Source: Sthenelais limicola (lineage: Eukaryota > Annelida > Polychaeta > Phyllodocida > Sigalionidae). Taken from it: DNA of 64,000 nt. The stretch spans positions 87,337,784 through 87,401,783 of the forward strand of contig OW804096.1 in assembly GCA_942159475.1 (NCBI GenBank). Reading direction: 5' to 3'. The first letter of the stretch is position 1, and every line of letters begins with the position of its first letter. Of the stretch, positions 61,632-64,000 are shown in pieces. The notes beneath the pieces are model-generated. The model worked only from the letters and a program-made list of their open reading frames with translations. It was not told the DNA's origin and did not search any database. Made by a program: the position numbers and the translations under genes.

Positions 61632-64000
61632 CTAGTAGCGATCGAATTCTGAGTAAACTACTTCAAGACGACCATCAACAACGCTGCCCTCGGGGTCTTC
61701 TTCGAGTTGTCTCGTGGAATTCTCGTTATCATCTTCATCCGCCTGCAACTTCTGAAAATCTTCGGTCTGTGGAGACAATCAATATACACCGTCTTTTGAG
61801 TTAATGCTAGCTACTGGAAGTTATAAGGGTAAATGCTCCCCTTAGTGTTTTTTTCGTTAATATAATAATAGTTACTGGGCAAAGTATCTACAATTTTTAA
61901 GATCTGAAATGAGAAAACTATGGCCAGTTTAGTGAGCGGACCTGTCTGTAATTAAAATATTCATTTGGAAAATACAATACAATGATCCATCCCCCCAATG
62001 CAATTCAATGAAAGTAAGAAATCCACATACCTGCTTGGCACATACACTTCCCGCCATGCCTAAACCGCACGCAATGAATGAGCTGAGTGCGAAAAGCACC
62101 CATGCCACATGGAAGGACCAGAATAAGGCAGTGAGAGCACCAAGATGACTACACGAGTCATACACAGTTTTGCGCCACTTGATCCCGTCTCTATAGATAT
62201 ACTCCACACCAGGTAATTCCATGGAACTGTAAACCCCGTGATAATAACTGAAATAGAGCAACACATCTTCTTGATTAAGAAAAAGTTAATTACAAAAAAA
62301 TAATAAACTGAAGGAAATCGACCTGGAAATGTTTTTAAAAGTTCTAGATTAGCTTGCATTTAATGGATGTTAGTGAACTTAAGTTCTGAGTTGCAAAGGT
62401 GGATTAGTAAAGATAATTTATTCACGTCAATTTGGTACGCAGGGGGGGGGGGCATCTGTTAAAATATAAGCTTTGAGAAGAAATTAATTAGTTCAAAAGT
62501 TTAAATTTTTTAAAAAATCATTAATAAAAAAAATGTATTGGAAAACTCGGAATGATTTAGACATTAAATTCCATTCAGTCATCCTTTAAGGCCACCTCTA
62601 AAGAAATAAAAACATGTAAATTTATAAAATTAATTATTATAATAAAAACAAACAAGGCAGCAACTTACTCTTGGCACAAGCATTCAGTTCCTAATGTATG
62701 ACAAACGACCTGGCCGTTGCGTTTCTCATGAAGTGGCCACACATCATAATGTGAAGTAGTGTAATTACCAGCCCAACCCATGATCGCCGTTTGTGTGACG
62801 GCCAGCAGCATTGTACATGTACCCCATGCATATACCTGTAAACAATATGTCGGAAAATACATAAATTGGAACGATTAAACATTTTAAAAGGCCTTAAATC
62901 CAGAAATTGTTTTGGAGTAAAAGATTTAGATTTAGATTCAAATTTAGCTTTTTCGACAGGTTAAATGTTAGTTATAACTTTCTAGTAATGAAAATGGAGA
63001 AACAAGAATCTGAAGGATAACCTACCTTCCGCCTACTTCGATCTGACGAACTTTTCAAACCATAGATTCCCAACACAAAGGGCTATTAAAAACAAAAAAT
63101 ATAAATGTATAATATACATTTATATCTGTGGTACGTAAAAAATAATCGGTCATTCTTATTGGAATTGGTGGTTTATTAATCCCAACATTAAATATGTTTC
63201 TAGGTCGTGACTTTCTAGGAAGATGCTAAAAGAATCACCTTTGTTAAAAGTTTCTCTCGGGTGTTTTATTAATCCCAACATTAAATATGTTTCTATGCCA
63301 TGACTTTCTAGGAAGATCCTAAAAAGATCACCTGACAATAACTGTTTCTCTCGGATATTCAACTTACTCCGATTCCGGCCCACCATAAAACCGGTCCCTG
63401 TTTTGTAGCAAAGTGTAGCATTAGTCCATGAACCAGACCTCCCATCAATATGAGGAGAAATCCTGAAAGTAAAAAGATGGTTGAAAACAGTTAAATTGTG
63501 TTATCGTTTATTCTGTGAATTTTCTTAATTTGCATTATGTAGCCTAGTTACTAAAGATTGAATAATAATATATACCGGTACCTATAGCATATTAGTATAA
63601 TTATGGTACTTATATTTTAGATTTGATTAGCTTAGTAGTTAATCTTCAAAAGTAAATCAGTTTTATACATGCATGTATGAATCCCTGGAAAAAATGGGAT
63701 ACATTTAACAGCATAAGCAGGTACATAGGGAGATTCATATAGGCCTATACATGCATGTATGTTTGTATATATATTATATATACATGCATGCATGAATCGT
63801 ATATAGACTACTATCTCATAAGAACAAGTTATACACAAACCTGTGGCCACATTAAGTACAGCACATGCTGCAATCACATTAGCAAGAGACTGTTCCAAGA
63901 GTGAATAAGGAATGAGTTCAGCACCACGGGATGGTCTATGTACAGCTGGTCCCAAACTGTCATCTACAGACGTATTCTTGAGAGCATCTTCATCCTTTTG
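61632..64000 (-). CDS. Host four-transmembrane protein (last six exons; CD20/MS4A- or sarcospan-like at best)
   Basis: Six minus-strand exons: 64000(off edge)-63841, 63462-63368, 63082-63026, 62835-62669, 62247-62031 and 61766-61632 with a TAG stop. All introns have GT-AG ends (donors GTTTGT, GTAAGT, GTAGGT, GTAAGT, GTATGT) and every phase agrees. Four hydrophobic segments appear: SLANVIAACAVLNVATGFLL, VLWWAGIG continuing into PFVLGIYGL, GTCTMLLAVTQTAIMGWAG, and TALFWSFHVAWVLFALSSFI. The loop before the last is long with several Cys (VCHTLGTECLC, YDSCSHLG). The tail is acidic. Tetraspan topology with a large second loop resembles CD20/MS4A or sarcospan proteins, but family is uncertain. The gene is undamaged and anchors the window in an animal genome. 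Confidence 0.85.
63172..63355 (-). repeat. Tandem duplication of about 90 bp in a host intron
   Basis: tttattaatcccaacattaa through gactttctaggaaga and on to gtttctctcgg occurs twice with a few differences (about 63172-63260 and 63263-63355), just beside an exon. Confidence 0.85.

Noticed and set aside
1..64000. CRISPR arrays, bacterial operons or ribosomal RNA genes
   Set aside because: Direct repeats found are LTRs, minisatellites or gene duplications; introns, LINEs and SINEs show an animal genome.

Overview
The window is animal nuclear DNA, most likely from a marine invertebrate. The right edge carries a spliced four-transmembrane host gene with GT-AG introns. The rest is almost entirely nested or adjacent mobile elements: a Ty3/Gypsy LTR retrotransposon, a Helitron, two different LINEs, tRNA-derived SINEs and a complete Maverick/Polinton. 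No species can be named from the sequence alone.

Layout. 369-18990: a Ty3/Gypsy-like LTR retrotransposon with about 347-bp LTRs. Its 5' LTR is split by a 1307-bp non-autonomous Helitron (592-1898). Its gag/protease junction is split by a CR1-like LINE (about 3476-10726). Downstream of pol it has an extra ORF for a C2H2/coiled-coil protein behind a good splice acceptor. 19445-48170: a 28.7-kb Maverick/Polinton with roughly 515-525 bp terminal inverted repeats, AG...CT ends and a perfect 6-bp target duplication (tacaga). It carries a tightly packed minus-strand block: DNA polymerase B, packaging ATPase, BIR protein, three small proteins, integrase with chromodomain, penton, basic protein, major capsid protein and adenain-like protease. 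Accessory genes lie to its left: a twice-present FADD-like death-fold gene, a possible PC4-like gene, and two mucin-stalked membrane proteins. 48177-51932: non-coding, with SINE and dispersed repeats. 51933-58391: a full-length, apparently intact L1/Tx1-like LINE on the minus strand with a 15-bp target duplication. 58392-61600: non-coding with SINE and LINE fragments. 61632-64000: six exons of the host four-transmembrane gene.

The most striking pattern is that three unrelated elements each carry a NADAR-type (YbiA-like) domain. It ends ORF1 of the CR1-like LINE, ends ORF1 of the L1/Tx1-like LINE, and is fused to the C-terminus of the Maverick DNA polymerase. NADAR enzymes are known N-glycosidases acting on ADP-ribose-linked or riboflavin-pathway substrates, and some remove ADP-ribose from guanine in nucleic acid. 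A working inference is that these elements use it against host ADP-ribosylation of their nucleic acids or proteins. A second theme is apoptosis: the same Maverick carries a textbook BIR domain and a DED-plus-death-domain protein.

Condition. The LTR element and many Maverick genes (polB, ATPase, integrase, MCP) carry frameshifts or stop codons, so these copies are inactive or contain sequence errors. The L1/Tx1-like LINE looks young and intact.
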